Below are positions 8,528-16,360 of a stretch of 64,000 nt of DNA, piece after piece. The stretch is from Solitalea koreensis. Lineage in GTDB: Bacteria; Bacteroidota; Bacteroidia; Sphingobacteriales; Sphingobacteriaceae. The first letter of the stretch is position 1, and each line of letters begins with the position of its first letter. The DNA lies in assembly GCF_900182575.1 (NCBI RefSeq), contig NZ_FXSZ01000002.1, positions 1 through 64,000 on the forward strand. Reading direction: 5' to 3'. The notes under the pieces were generated by a model that saw nothing but the letters and a program-made list of their open reading frames with translations, was not told where the DNA came from and did not search any database. Made by a program: the position numbers and the translations under genes.

Positions 8528-10033
8528 ATGAGAAAGATTGGTTCGTATTTAAGACCGTTTATATTTTTAATTGCAATAATTGTATTGAGTAGTGCCGGAA
8601 GGAAAGAGCAAATAACTGTTCAGCCTCCCGTTAAAACACCCAATGTGATTCTTATTTTAATGGATGATATGGGTTATGGTGATCTTGAATGCTATGGAGG
8701 TTTTCCCTATCATACACCAAATATTAACAAGCTTGCTGCCGAAGGGATGCGTTTTACCAATTTTTATGTAGCTCAGGCAACTTGTAGTGCATCACGTTCT
8801 GCTATTTTAACAGGGTGTTATCCCAACCGAATTGGAATTGACGGAGCATTGAGTCCAATTTCTGAAATAGCTTTGAACCCGGATGAGCAAACAATTGCTT
8901 CTTTGTTAAAAGATAAGGGTTATAAAACGGGAATGTTAGGGAAATGGCACCTGGGCCAGAGACCTCCATTTCTTCCCCTGCATTATGGCTTTGACGAGTT
9001 TACGGGCTTACCTTATTCACATGATTATTGGCCGGTAAATTATGATGGTAACCCAAGCACTGATATGAAAGGAAAAGCGCGTTGGCCTGTGCTTCGTTTA
9101 CTGGAGGGTGATACTCCCGGAAAGGAAATTAAAACCTTAGACGATGCTGCTACGTTAACTTCTCTCTATACGAATAAGGCGGTTGATTTCATTAATCGCA
9201 ATAAAAAGAATCCATTTTTTCTTTACCTGGCACACGCTATGCCCCATGTACCATTAGCAGCATCTGCTAAATTTAAAGGGAAAAGTAATGAAGGGTTGTT
9301 TGGTGATGTGATGCAGGAAATCGATTGGTCAATAGGAGAAATTATGAAAGCTCTGGATGCAAATGGGCTTTCAAACAATACTATTGTAATTTTTACTAGT
9401 GATAATGGCCCTTGGCTTACCTTTGGCAATCATGCCGGTAGTACTGGTGGTTTTAGAGAGGGTAAAGGAACGGCTTGGGAAGGCGGTGTACGCGTACCTT
9501 TTATTATTCGTTGGCCATCTCAAATAAACTCGGGTACAATTTGTAACAATATGGTAGCAAGTATGGATTTGTTGCCAACTATCATTAATAGTTGTGGGGC
9601 CAAACAGCCTGTTAAAAAGATCGATGGAGTTGATATAACGCCACTGCTAAAACAAGTACCGGCTGCTAATCCCAGAGATGAATTTGTTTATTATTACGAT
9701 CGCTGCAGTTTAAAAGGTATTCGTAAAGGACAATGGGTATTAACTTTCCCTTGTATGTCACAAACCTATAAAAAAGTAACAGCTATCGGCCATGACGGCT
9801 GGCCTGGAAAATATGCAAGTGATAGTGTGAGATTGGGTTTGTATGATTTACGGACTGACCCGGGAGAAACCCTTGATGTGAAAGATAAGTACCCGGAAAT
9901 AGTAAAACAACTTTCAGTAATAGCAGATCGTTATCGAAATGAAATAGGAGATGATCTAACCAAAATAAAAGGAACAGAAATTAGACCTGCTGCTAAAGTA
10001 ACTGAATTTCAAAAGTCTCCAAATAAGGAATAA
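8528..10033 (+). CDS. Sulfatase of the arylsulfatase A type
   Basis: A 501-residue type I sulfatase with an N-terminal hydrophobic segment (residues about 9-22) for export. Metal-binding Asp46-Asp47 lie in LILMDDMGYGDLE. Cys86 in CSASR, followed by LTGCYPNR, is the residue converted to formylglycine. TSDNGPW and GGVRVPFIIRWPS are also typical. The substrate is not predictable; many Bacteroidetes sulfatases act on sulfated glycans. No SusC/SusD pair, other sulfatase or maturation enzyme lies nearby, so it is a lone copy. A strong hairpin follows it. Confidence 0.93.
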   Translation: MRKIGSYLRPFIFLIAIIVLSSAGRKEQITVQPPVKTPNVILILMDDMGYGDLECYGGFPYHTPNINKLAAEGMRFTNFYVAQATCSASRSAILTGCYPNRIGIDGALSPISEIALNPDEQTIASLLKDKGYKTGMLGKWHLGQRPPFLPLHYGFDEFTGLPYSHDYWPVNYDGNPSTDMKGKARWPVLRLLEGDTPGKEIKTLDDAATLTSLYTNKAVDFINRNKKNPFFLYLAHAMPHVPLAASAKFKGKSNEGLFGDVMQEIDWSIGEIMKALDANGLSNNTIVIFTSDNGPWLTFGNHAGSTGGFREGKGTAWEGGVRVPFIIRWPSQINSGTICNNMVASMDLLPTIINSCGAKQPVKKIDGVDITPLLKQVPAANPRDEFVYYYDRCSLKGIRKGQWVLTFPCMSQTYKKVTAIGHDGWPGKYASDSVRLGLYDLRTDPGETLDVKDKYPEIVKQLSVIADRYRNEIGDDLTKIKGTEIRPAAKVTEFQKSPNKE

Positions 10034-10082
10034 TTATCGTTGAATGCGTACAAAAAGATTCAGTTCTGTTAATTAGCATCTG

Positions 10083-10137
10083 GATATCACTAAAAAGGGG
10101 TTAGAGTTTTAAACTTTAACCCCTTTTTAGTGATATC
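10083..10137. terminator. Long hairpin terminator after the sulfatase
   Basis: Arms 10083-10103 and 10117-10137 are perfect 21-base complements. The stem can continue through a G-T pair and four more pairs, leaving a 3-base loop. The AAAAAGGGG/CCCCTTTTT core gives a T run on both strands. Confidence 0.85.
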
Positions 10138-10198
10138 TCTTTAGCATCAAATTCTTCAAAAAAAGATCTTTTCTGCAAGCTTCTGAGTAAATTTATAT

Positions 10199-10864
10199 AT
10201 GGTGAGGTATTTTTATCTGATCCTGGTGTTTGTTATGTTGTGTGAATCACAATGCAACGGACAATCTATCTCTGAAAAACAAATTCCTGGAATTTACTTT
10301 TTGGAGAGTATGCCGGAAATATCTGCCGGTTTCAAATTTAATGCTGACCATACTTTTGAATATACATTTACCTATGGTGTAGTCGATAAATGGGGGAAAG
10401 GCACCTGGAAACTGTATCGTAACCAGCTGGTATTAAAAAGCGAAAAGAGCCAACCCGACAAAGATTTTGTATTAGTTTATTCGGACAGTTCTCATCATGA
10501 TGGTTTGATAGTAAAAATTATAGATTCTTTACAATTACCTATTCCAAATATTGATTGTCGTTTAGGAGGAGTAACAGGTGTGGTTGTTAGAACCAATGAC
10601 AATGGAGAGGCCTTGTTTCCGGATCAAAATTCAGGTCTACTCGAAATGATGCACCCAATTTATGGTACGCGTATTTCTGCGTTCGATCTTGATTCAACAT
10701 GTAATTTTTTTCTTTTTAGCCCTTCTTGTGATATTTCCGAAGTTTATTTTAAGAACTTTAAAATAGTAGTTTCTTCCGATATCCTGTTGGTGGTGATGTT
10801 ACCCGGTATCCCCACAAACGATATGGTAAACATTAGAAGCTATAAGTTTAAAAAAATAAAATAA
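10199..10864 (+). CDS. Secreted protein of unknown function
   Basis: A 221-residue protein with an N-terminal signal sequence ending near CNGQS. Residues about 28-85 (IPGIYFLES ... GKGTWKLYRNQLVL) look like a small beta-rich domain of the lipocalin-like type common in Bacteroidetes. A second segment, PIPNIDCRLGGVTGVVVRTNDN (first residues shown), resembles a carboxypeptidase-regulatory-like or Ig-like fold. I do not recognise the family, and no function can be given. It lies between the sulfatase terminator and tRNA-Thr. Confidence 0.7.
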   Translation: MVRYFYLILVFVMLCESQCNGQSISEKQIPGIYFLESMPEISAGFKFNADHTFEYTFTYGVVDKWGKGTWKLYRNQLVLKSEKSQPDKDFVLVYSDSSHHDGLIVKIIDSLQLPIPNIDCRLGGVTGVVVRTNDNGEALFPDQNSGLLEMMHPIYGTRISAFDLDSTCNFFLFSPSCDISEVYFKNFKIVVSSDILLVVMLPGIPTNDMVNIRSYKFKKIK

Positions 10865-10940
10865 GTATGAATAGTACTTTTTTCTTTATAGGTATACTCT
10901 TGTTTTGTTATTTAAATTCTCTATTTTAGAAGAACATTAT

Positions 10941-11013
10941 GCCTCTTTAGCTCAGTCGGTAGAGCAACTCATTCGTAATGAGTAGGTCGCAGGTTCGATT
11001 CCCGTAGGAGGCT
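10941..11013 (+). tRNA. tRNA-Thr (anticodon CGU)
   Basis: A 73-base cloverleaf. The acceptor stem GCCTCTT pairs with AGGAGGC at the 3' end with one G-T wobble. The D arm is GCTCAGTCGGTAGAGC, the anticodon stem ACTCA/TGAGT, the loop TTCGTAA with anticodon CGT reading ACG, and the T arm GCAGGTTCGATTCCCGT. The CCA end is not encoded. I saw no second copy of the 3' end nearby, so there is no sign that it served as an integration site. Confidence 0.97.
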
Positions 11014-11027
11014 CTATATTAAAGGAT

Positions 11028-11210
11028 TTATAGCTTACCGGATGCTTTGGCAGTAATGTACAAACCAACTGCAACTAATAACATAGAAGTCACACCAAGC
11101 AAGCTGCTCACGATGCTTTCTCCTTTGTTCAAATGAATTACCACCATTACAGCTTGAATAACAAAGAATAGGCTTGCCGCAATTATTAATATTTTTCGGG
11201 TTTTATCCAT
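11028..11210 (-). CDS. Small two-helix membrane protein downstream of nuoB
   Basis: A 60-residue protein with two predicted membrane helices (about residues 7-25 and 34-54) and a short basic C-terminus (TAKASGKL). It begins only three bases after the nuoB stop, so it is almost certainly cotranscribed with nuoA-nuoB. I do not recognise the family. The position suggests a small accessory or assembly protein of the membrane arm, but that is inference. Confidence 0.65.
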   Translation of the reverse strand: MDKTRKILIIAASLFFVIQAVMVVIHLNKGESIVSSLLGVTSMLLVAVGLYITAKASGKL

Positions 11211-11213
11211 AAT

Positions 11214-11702
11214 CTACATCTGGGTTAATATACTTTCGGTTTTAATTTTATTTTGAAGCTCAATTATACCACCAATTAATGCTTCCGGGCGAGGTGGACA
11301 ACCTTGTACGTAAATATCTACCGGAATAATTCGATCCACTCCTTTAACCACATGATAACCATGTTCCCAGTATGGGCCTCCACAATTTGAACAAGAACCC
11401 ATTGAAATAACATATTTAGGTTCAGGCATTTGCTCATATAAGCGTTTAATTCGTTCAGCCATTTTAAAGGTTACCGTACCTGCAACGATCATTACATCAG
11501 ATTGACGCGGTGACGGACGAGGAAATACCCCTAAACGATCCAAATCATAGTTAGCAGCCATGGAACCCATCATTTCAATTGCACAGCAAGCAAGGCCAAA
11601 ACTTACCGGCCAAAGCGATGAAAGACGCGCCCAGTTTAACAGGTCATCAACCTTGGTAATTACAACTCCATTGCTTTCCACTTTTTTTATGAGTTCTTCC
11701 AT
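11214..11702 (-). CDS. nuoB: NADH-quinone oxidoreductase subunit B
   Basis: A 162-residue NuoB (PSST), which carries iron-sulfur cluster N2 and passes electrons to quinone at the interface with NuoD. The four ligands are visible: Cys39-Cys40 (GLACCAIEMM), Cys104 (GSCSNCGG) and Cys135 (GCPPRPE). Length is normal. It starts 30 bases after nuoA and is followed by a small membrane protein. Its usual neighbour nuoC lies about 6 kb further down the same strand. Confidence 0.97.
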   Translation of the reverse strand: MEELIKKVESNGVVITKVDDLLNWARLSSLWPVSFGLACCAIEMMGSMAANYDLDRLGVFPRPSPRQSDVMIVAGTVTFKMAERIKRLYEQMPEPKYVISMGSCSNCGGPYWEHGYHVVKGVDRIIPVDIYVQGCPPRPEALIGGIIELQNKIKTESILTQM

Positions 11703-11732
11703 TTATAGTATTAAATCTTAAAGAATTAAAGC

Positions 11733-12875
11733 CTAGTCTTCATTTTTAACATCCGATGCATCTTCCGTGTTTGATGCTTGTTCCGGCTTTTTTAATAGCT
11801 GCGGTCTAAACTTTGGTTTATAAGGAGTTGAGGTTTTCTTTTCGTCCTGAACTTCTTCCTTCGTTTCATTAGTCATTGGCGTTGATTCTTCATCCTTGGC
11901 CTCATCAGTTTTTTTTAACATCTGTGGTCTAAACTTAGGCTTGTAAGGTGCTGTTGCTGGTTTTGTTTCTTCCTTAATTTCTTCTTTTACCTCATTTACA
12001 CTATGCGTTTTCTCCTTTGCCTCATCTGGTTTCTTCAGGATTTGAGGTTTGAACTTTGGTTTATAAGGAGCAACTGTTTTGTTTTCTGATGTTTTTTCTT
12101 CAGGTTTTAGTTCCGTACCCTCATTTACAGTCTGATTATTTTCAATTGTTGACTTATTTAGCTGTGGTTTAAACTTAGGCTTATATGGAGCCGATGCAGG
12201 TTTATCTGCCCCTGGTTTTTCACTCACAGGTTCGTTAGCTGGAGAACTCTCAGTAATTGTTTTTTCAACTTCATTAGTGCCTAATTTACCGGCCATAGCA
12301 CTTTTGAATAAGGCTTTTCTAGGGGAAACAGTAATAGGTTCGACCGTTTCAATTTTAACTGCAGCTTCTTTTAATGTTTGCGGATCGAATGCTCGTAATT
12401 GATGTTTATGTGTATTCAATTCAGCATATAAATTCATCGGAACTTTTACGTCCACTACAGGAATAAGTGGTTGTGGTTTAATCCAATCGATATCGCCCTT
12501 TTTCCAAACATATAATAAGCCTATCAACAGAATAGCAATGAAGATACTCATCTCAATAAAACTCAACCATCCCCAAGCGGGTTCAGCTGCTATAAGTGCT
12601 TTTTGTCCGAATACGGTTGCCCATGGGAAAAGAAATACTAACTCAACATCAAACAGCAAAAATACCAATGCCACCACATAAAAACGCATATTAAACTGCA
12701 TCCATGAATTTCCGGTTGGCTCTTCTCCACATTCATAAGAAGTTAGTTTCTCAGGATTGGGTTTGTGAGGACTGATCAAGGATGACATGAACAGCGTTAT
12801 TAAAACAAAGCCTGTTCCCAGAACCAGGAATAGTAATATCGATCCAAATGCTGATATTTGTGTCGTTTCTTGCAT
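11733..12875 (-). CDS. nuoA: NADH-quinone oxidoreductase subunit A with a long repeat-bearing C-terminal extension
   Basis: Residues 1-135 are a normal NuoA: three membrane helices with SYECGEEPTGNSWMQFNMRF in the conserved loop and FLLFDVELVFLFPWA in the second helix. Residues 136-380 are extra, hydrophilic and charged, and hold four copies of PYKPKF(K/R)PQ starting near residues 230, 270, 310 and 351, a period of about 40. NuoA usually has about 120-150 residues. ATG at 12875 is chosen because conserved sequence starts there; a longer frame upstream adds non-homologous residues and would run into the divergent promoter region. The extension should face the cytoplasm if topology is normal; its role is unknown. 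Confidence 0.93.
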   Translation of the reverse strand: MQETTQISAFGSILLFLVLGTGFVLITLFMSSLISPHKPNPEKLTSYECGEEPTGNSWMQFNMRFYVVALVFLLFDVELVFLFPWATVFGQKALIAAEPAWGWLSFIEMSIFIAILLIGLLYVWKKGDIDWIKPQPLIPVVDVKVPMNLYAELNTHKHQLRAFDPQTLKEAAVKIETVEPITVSPRKALFKSAMAGKLGTNEVEKTITESSPANEPVSEKPGADKPASAPYKPKFKPQLNKSTIENNQTVNEGTELKPEEKTSENKTVAPYKPKFKPQILKKPDEAKEKTHSVNEVKEEIKEETKPATAPYKPKFRPQMLKKTDEAKDEESTPMTNETKEEVQDEKKTSTPYKPKFRPQLLKKPEQASNTEDASDVKNED

Positions 12876-12999
12876 TTGACAAATATAATCTTTCAATATT
12901 AGATATGAGAAAGACCTGTTGAGATATGCAATGCATGAATTAGGAAGGAATTTAAATTTTTTGGCCATTTCTATGGGTAGTGATAACAGTAAATCTCGA

Positions 13000-14193
13000 A
13001 TGTCAGATTTAGATGCAATAATAATTGGTGCAGGAGCTTGTGGGTTAATGTGTGCGGTTCAAGCGGCTTATTTGGGTAAGAAGGTGGTGATTTTGGAAGG
13101 AAATGATAAACCCGGAGCTAAGATTTTAATATCAGGTGGAGGACGTTGTAATTACACCAATATGTATTCAACTCACCAGAATTTCATTTCTGATAATGAG
13201 CATTTCAGTAAATCCGCTTTTTCACAATGGACTGTTGATGATACCATTAGTTTTTTTGAAACCTATGGTATTGAGGGACAAGAGAAAACATTAGGTCAAT
13301 TGTTTCCAACTACCAATAATGCTAAAGACATTGTGAGAGTGTTTACCCAAATTTGTAATGATTTCGGACAGGAGATTATTTGCAGTTCCATGGTAGATGC
13401 AGTTGAAAAGAACGATGATGGCTTTACTGTAAAATTTAAGCTGAATGGCCGGCAAGAACTATTAACCGCGCCCAAAGTTGTTATCGCTACCGGCGGTTTA
13501 CCTATTCCAAAAATGGGAGCAACTGATTTTGCATTTAAAGTAGCCAAACAGTTTGGTATGAAAATTACCAAAACCGCTCCGGCTCTTGTTCCGTTAACCA
13601 TCGGTGGTGAAGACCGCGAATGGTACGAAAAACTATCGGGAACCAGTATTTTTAGCCGCGTAAGCAATGATCGGATTAGTTTCGAAGAGAATATTTTGTT
13701 TACTCACTGGGGATTAAGTGGTCCGGCGATCTTGCAGATTTCATCTTACTGGAAACATGGTGAAGAATTTGAGATTGATCTTTATCCTGACGGAAATATA
13801 TTAGATTTAATTGAGGAAGAACGACAAACCAATGGAAAGAAAATGCTTGCTACTTTTCTGGATAAACTGTTTTCACGGAAATTTGTAGAAGCATTAGAAG
13901 AATTCCTTCCTCTGAGCACTAATCTGGCTTCTCTCACTAAAAATGATTTGCAGGATATTGAAAATTTGATTCATCATTTCTATGTGAAACCAGCCGGTGA
14001 TAAGGGGTATGAAAAAGCCGAGGTGATGCGCGGAGGCATTGATACCAATGAACTTTCATCGAAAACCTTAGAAGCTAAAAAAGTTTCAGGTTTGTTTTTC
14101 GGTGGTGAATGCGTGGATGTTACCGGTTGGTTAGGTGGTTACAATTTCCAATGGGCCTGGGCAAGTGGGTATGTGATAGCCCAAAATATTTAG
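13000..14193 (+). CDS. NAD(P)/FAD-dependent oxidoreductase, BaiN/HI0933 family
   Basis: A flavoprotein of about 397 residues. The FAD-binding Rossmann motif is IIIGAGACGLMCAVQAA at the N-terminus, followed by GAKILISGGGRCNYTN, the HI0933-family signature. The C-terminus has VTGWLGGYNFQWAWASGY, a second family marker. Members are related to BaiN and to RdsA; the substrate is unknown. The start at ATG 13000 places the Rossmann strand at the expected position; ATG 12973 is an alternative. It is divergent from nuoA, with about 120 bases between starts. A second, more distant relative lies at 23000. Confidence 0.87.
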   Translation: MSDLDAIIIGAGACGLMCAVQAAYLGKKVVILEGNDKPGAKILISGGGRCNYTNMYSTHQNFISDNEHFSKSAFSQWTVDDTISFFETYGIEGQEKTLGQLFPTTNNAKDIVRVFTQICNDFGQEIICSSMVDAVEKNDDGFTVKFKLNGRQELLTAPKVVIATGGLPIPKMGATDFAFKVAKQFGMKITKTAPALVPLTIGGEDREWYEKLSGTSIFSRVSNDRISFEENILFTHWGLSGPAILQISSYWKHGEEFEIDLYPDGNILDLIEEERQTNGKKMLATFLDKLFSRKFVEALEEFLPLSTNLASLTKNDLQDIENLIHHFYVKPAGDKGYEKAEVMRGGIDTNELSSKTLEAKKVSGLFFGGECVDVTGWLGGYNFQWAWASGYVIAQNI

Positions 14194-14248
14194 GTTTGAG
14201 GTTTAAGGTTCTCTTTGTGATCCGACCATAAACCTAGCCTTAAACCTA
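14191..14248. repeat. Imperfect inverted repeat between convergent genes
   Basis: TAGGTTTGAGG at the left and CCTTAAACCTA at the right pair imperfectly across about 30 bases. The left side also contains a direct near-copy (GGTTTGAGG then GGTTTAAGG). Similar words occur at 16320, 30170, 30255 and 49060, always between genes. It may act as a weak terminator for the flavoprotein. Confidence 0.45.
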
Positions 14249-14249
14249 T

Positions 14250-14876
14250 TTAATCAATCATCTCCAATTCTTCTAAACTGGCTTTTAGTTTCTGCAGGTG
14301 CTGGCCATATATCTTTTGTGAATAGGATTTTATGAACCAATAAGTGCTGCCAACCATCGCTAGAACAATTAATATCATCCCGATCATAGCCCATGGATTG
14401 TCATTAATATATTGATTAATGTCTTCAGCTACGTATTTAGGTATTAAAATGAACACTACCGTAACAAATACAATAGGAGTGAGCAGTAAATTACTGAGGT
14501 AATATACATTGATGAATTTTTCCAGTTTTAACACTAAAGCGGTTAAGTTTTTCCGTACGGAGGCATCTTGTTTAAAGCTTTTTAAGTACTGCATCATATT
14601 ACGATAGTATAGCAGGAAAAAGATGCACATAACATAAAATACCGCCATGAAAATTTTTCCACCCAAATTATTCAATAAACGATACATGGGGAGATAAAAT
14701 AGCACCATGCAAATTGCATATACAATCATCTCCATGCGAATGTTCTTCATGATTTTATTGATAACATCGTTTGAATGGTTGTTCAGCATTTCAGCTATCT
14801 CCAAATCACTTTTCTGCTCATTGGTTTGCAATCCTTGAAGATCTTTCCAGGCATTTTTCAGGTTTTCTAATTCCAT
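14250..14876 (-). CDS. Membrane protein paired with an ECF sigma factor
   Basis: A 208-residue protein with about 60 cytoplasmic N-terminal residues (MELENLKNAWKDLQGLQ) and four predicted membrane helices at roughly 50-75, 80-95, 125-150 and 165-185. I do not recognise a named family. It follows the sigma gene at 14978 on the same strand, with about 100 bases between them, so it is a candidate anti-sigma or signal-sensing partner, though it lacks a zinc-finger motif. ATG 14876 is chosen over an upstream in-frame start because MELENLKNAWKDLQ-type beginnings are common in similar proteins. Confidence 0.7.
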   Translation of the reverse strand: MELENLKNAWKDLQGLQTNEQKSDLEIAEMLNNHSNDVINKIMKNIRMEMIVYAICMVLFYLPMYRLLNNLGGKIFMAVFYVMCIFFLLYYRNMMQYLKSFKQDASVRKNLTALVLKLEKFINVYYLSNLLLTPIVFVTVVFILIPKYVAEDINQYINDNPWAMIGMILIVLAMVGSTYWFIKSYSQKIYGQHLQKLKASLEELEMID

Positions 14877-14898
14877 TCTAAAAGAGTTTTTTAGGCCG

Positions 14899-14980
14899 TA
14901 GTCCACGGTCTATAGTCCATAGAAATACTTTTATAATTATATTATTTATCCATGGGCTGTCGACTATCGACCATGGACTA
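14899..14980. repeat. Degenerate inverted repeat built from GTCCATGG-like words
   Basis: Left arm 14899-14922 (starts TAGTCCACGG) and right arm 14957-14980 (ends CCATGGACTA) match at 20 of 24 positions as an inverted repeat, plus one G-T pair, across an A/T-rich 34-base spacer. Each arm is itself made of permuted words such as TAGTCCA, GGTCTATAG and TCGACTA. It sits between the sigma gene and its partner. It could reduce read-through or act as a dispersed repeat. Confidence 0.6.
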
Positions 14981-15481
14981 AATGCTACATCTTGTTTTTA
15001 CTATCTGTTTCAATTTTTCCCTTATCCGGTTCATTCTTACCCGCAAATTGTTTTGGGTGATACCCATTGTTTCTGCGATTTCTTCGTAAGATCGATCATC
15101 TAAATACATCAACGTAATTGCTTTTTCGATTTCTGAGAGATGAGCAATGGCATCGTTGAGCATTTGTAACTGTTCCGATTTTTCTTCGTAACTGCTATCA
15201 TTCGGATAAGCAAGCACGTTCTCTGTTATACTTTCTTGTACAGGTTGGCGATAGCTTTTACGTAGGCCTGATAAAGCCACATTCAATGCCACCCGATAAA
15301 TAAAAGTACTGATCTTAGCTTCGGCCCTAAACGAAGCAACTGAACGCCAAAGCTGCAATACAATCTCTTGAAACAGGTCTTTTTTATTATCCTTATCATT
15401 GCAATACATGCCACAAACTTTGTGGATGATGCCTTGATGAGTGTTCACCAGTTCAATAAATTGCTTTTCACTTAACTGCAT
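14978..15481 (-). CDS. ECF-type RNA polymerase sigma factor
   Basis: A 167-residue sigma factor. Region 2 has KDLFQEIVLQLWRSVASFR followed by STFIYRVALNVAL, the standard ECF core-binding and -10 recognition segment. Region 4 is a helix-turn-helix with DRSYEEIAETMGITQNNLRV. Length and layout are normal. The next gene on the strand encodes a four-helix membrane protein that is the likely regulator. No metal-binding anti-sigma motif is present nearby, so the controlling mechanism is unknown. It is divergent from the TatD-like gene. Confidence 0.92.
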   Translation of the reverse strand: MQLSEKQFIELVNTHQGIIHKVCGMYCNDKDNKKDLFQEIVLQLWRSVASFRAEAKISTFIYRVALNVALSGLRKSYRQPVQESITENVLAYPNDSSYEEKSEQLQMLNDAIAHLSEIEKAITLMYLDDRSYEEIAETMGITQNNLRVRMNRIREKLKQIVKTRCSI

Positions 15482-15621
15482 TCAGGTGGATCGTATGATT
15501 AATTAGTAGCACAATTTGCATAGAATTACAGTTAGAGAAAAATAAATTTGTAATAGTTGAGTTCATAGTTAGTATCTACTTCATAACTTCGTAACCTTCT
15601 TCTTAGGTAACTTCATTATTC

Positions 15622-16308
15622 ATGAAACCATCGTCCAACTATTACATCAATATTCATTCGCATCGCAAACCCATTTTGGATAATGAGTTTACAATTCGTA
15701 ATGCATTTCATTTTTTGGAGAGGAAGGATCTTGATCAGTTAAATTATGCGGTTTCGGTTGGCATTCATCCCTGGCATGTAGCAAAGTCTGATCTCGAGAA
15801 ATCAATGAAGCGATTGGAGCGCTGTTTGCAATCATCAAAGGTATTAGCAATAGGAGAGTGCGGACTTGATCGGTCAATTGCAATATCAATCGATTTACAG
15901 CGTAGTTATTTTGCAACACAGTTTGAACTGGCTCAGCGTTACCGCAAACCTATTATTATACATTCCGTGCGCAGTTATTATGATTTTGTTCCTTATTTGA
16001 AGGCATCAAATGTGCCGTTTATCTTTCATCGTTTTCAAGGAAATGCACAGGAATTAGCCCAGTTAATGAAGCATAAAGCGTATTTCTCATTTGGTAAATC
16101 ATTGATTCAAAATCATGCTGTACAAATAGAGCTTTTCAAAAAGATTCCCTTGAATCGTTTATTTCTGGAAACTGATAACACAAACGTGAGCATTGACCAA
16201 GTGTATGAAAAAGCAGCTGATTTAAGAAATATTGAATCGGGTGAGGTTAAATTGTTGGTTTTTAATAATTTTGCGACCGTTTTTGAGGAAAGGGCCAATG
16301 AATACTGA
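15622..16308 (+). CDS. TatD family metal-dependent hydrolase
   Basis: A 228-residue TIM-barrel hydrolase of the TatD DNase family. The first metal motif HxH appears as NIHSHRKP near residue 12. The central acid is in IGECGLDR, where most members have EIGLD. Later ligands are in IIHSVRSY and HRFQGN, and the last in LFLETDN. It is shorter than typical TatD (about 255-260 residues). Substrate is uncertain; TatD proteins act as 3'-5' exonucleases or quality-control hydrolases. It lies 52 bases before tcdA and is probably cotranscribed. Confidence 0.82.
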   Translation: MKPSSNYYINIHSHRKPILDNEFTIRNAFHFLERKDLDQLNYAVSVGIHPWHVAKSDLEKSMKRLERCLQSSKVLAIGECGLDRSIAISIDLQRSYFATQFELAQRYRKPIIIHSVRSYYDFVPYLKASNVPFIFHRFQGNAQELAQLMKHKAYFSFGKSLIQNHAVQIELFKKIPLNRLFLETDNTNVSIDQVYEKAADLRNIESGEVKLLVFNNFATVFEERANEY

Positions 16309-16360
16309 ATACCAATAGCTTAAACCCCAAATTCTTAACCTATAACCTGTTTTTAATAGA

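Noticed and set aside
10867..10929. A 20-codon frame with hydrophobic residues just before tRNA-Thr
   Set aside because: It has no conserved feature, no composition bias toward particular amino acids, no terminator downstream and a tRNA after it, so there is no reason to call it a gene.
10941..11013. tRNA-Thr as the attachment site of an integrated element
   Set aside because: No integrase is nearby and I see no repeat of the tRNA 3' end on either side.
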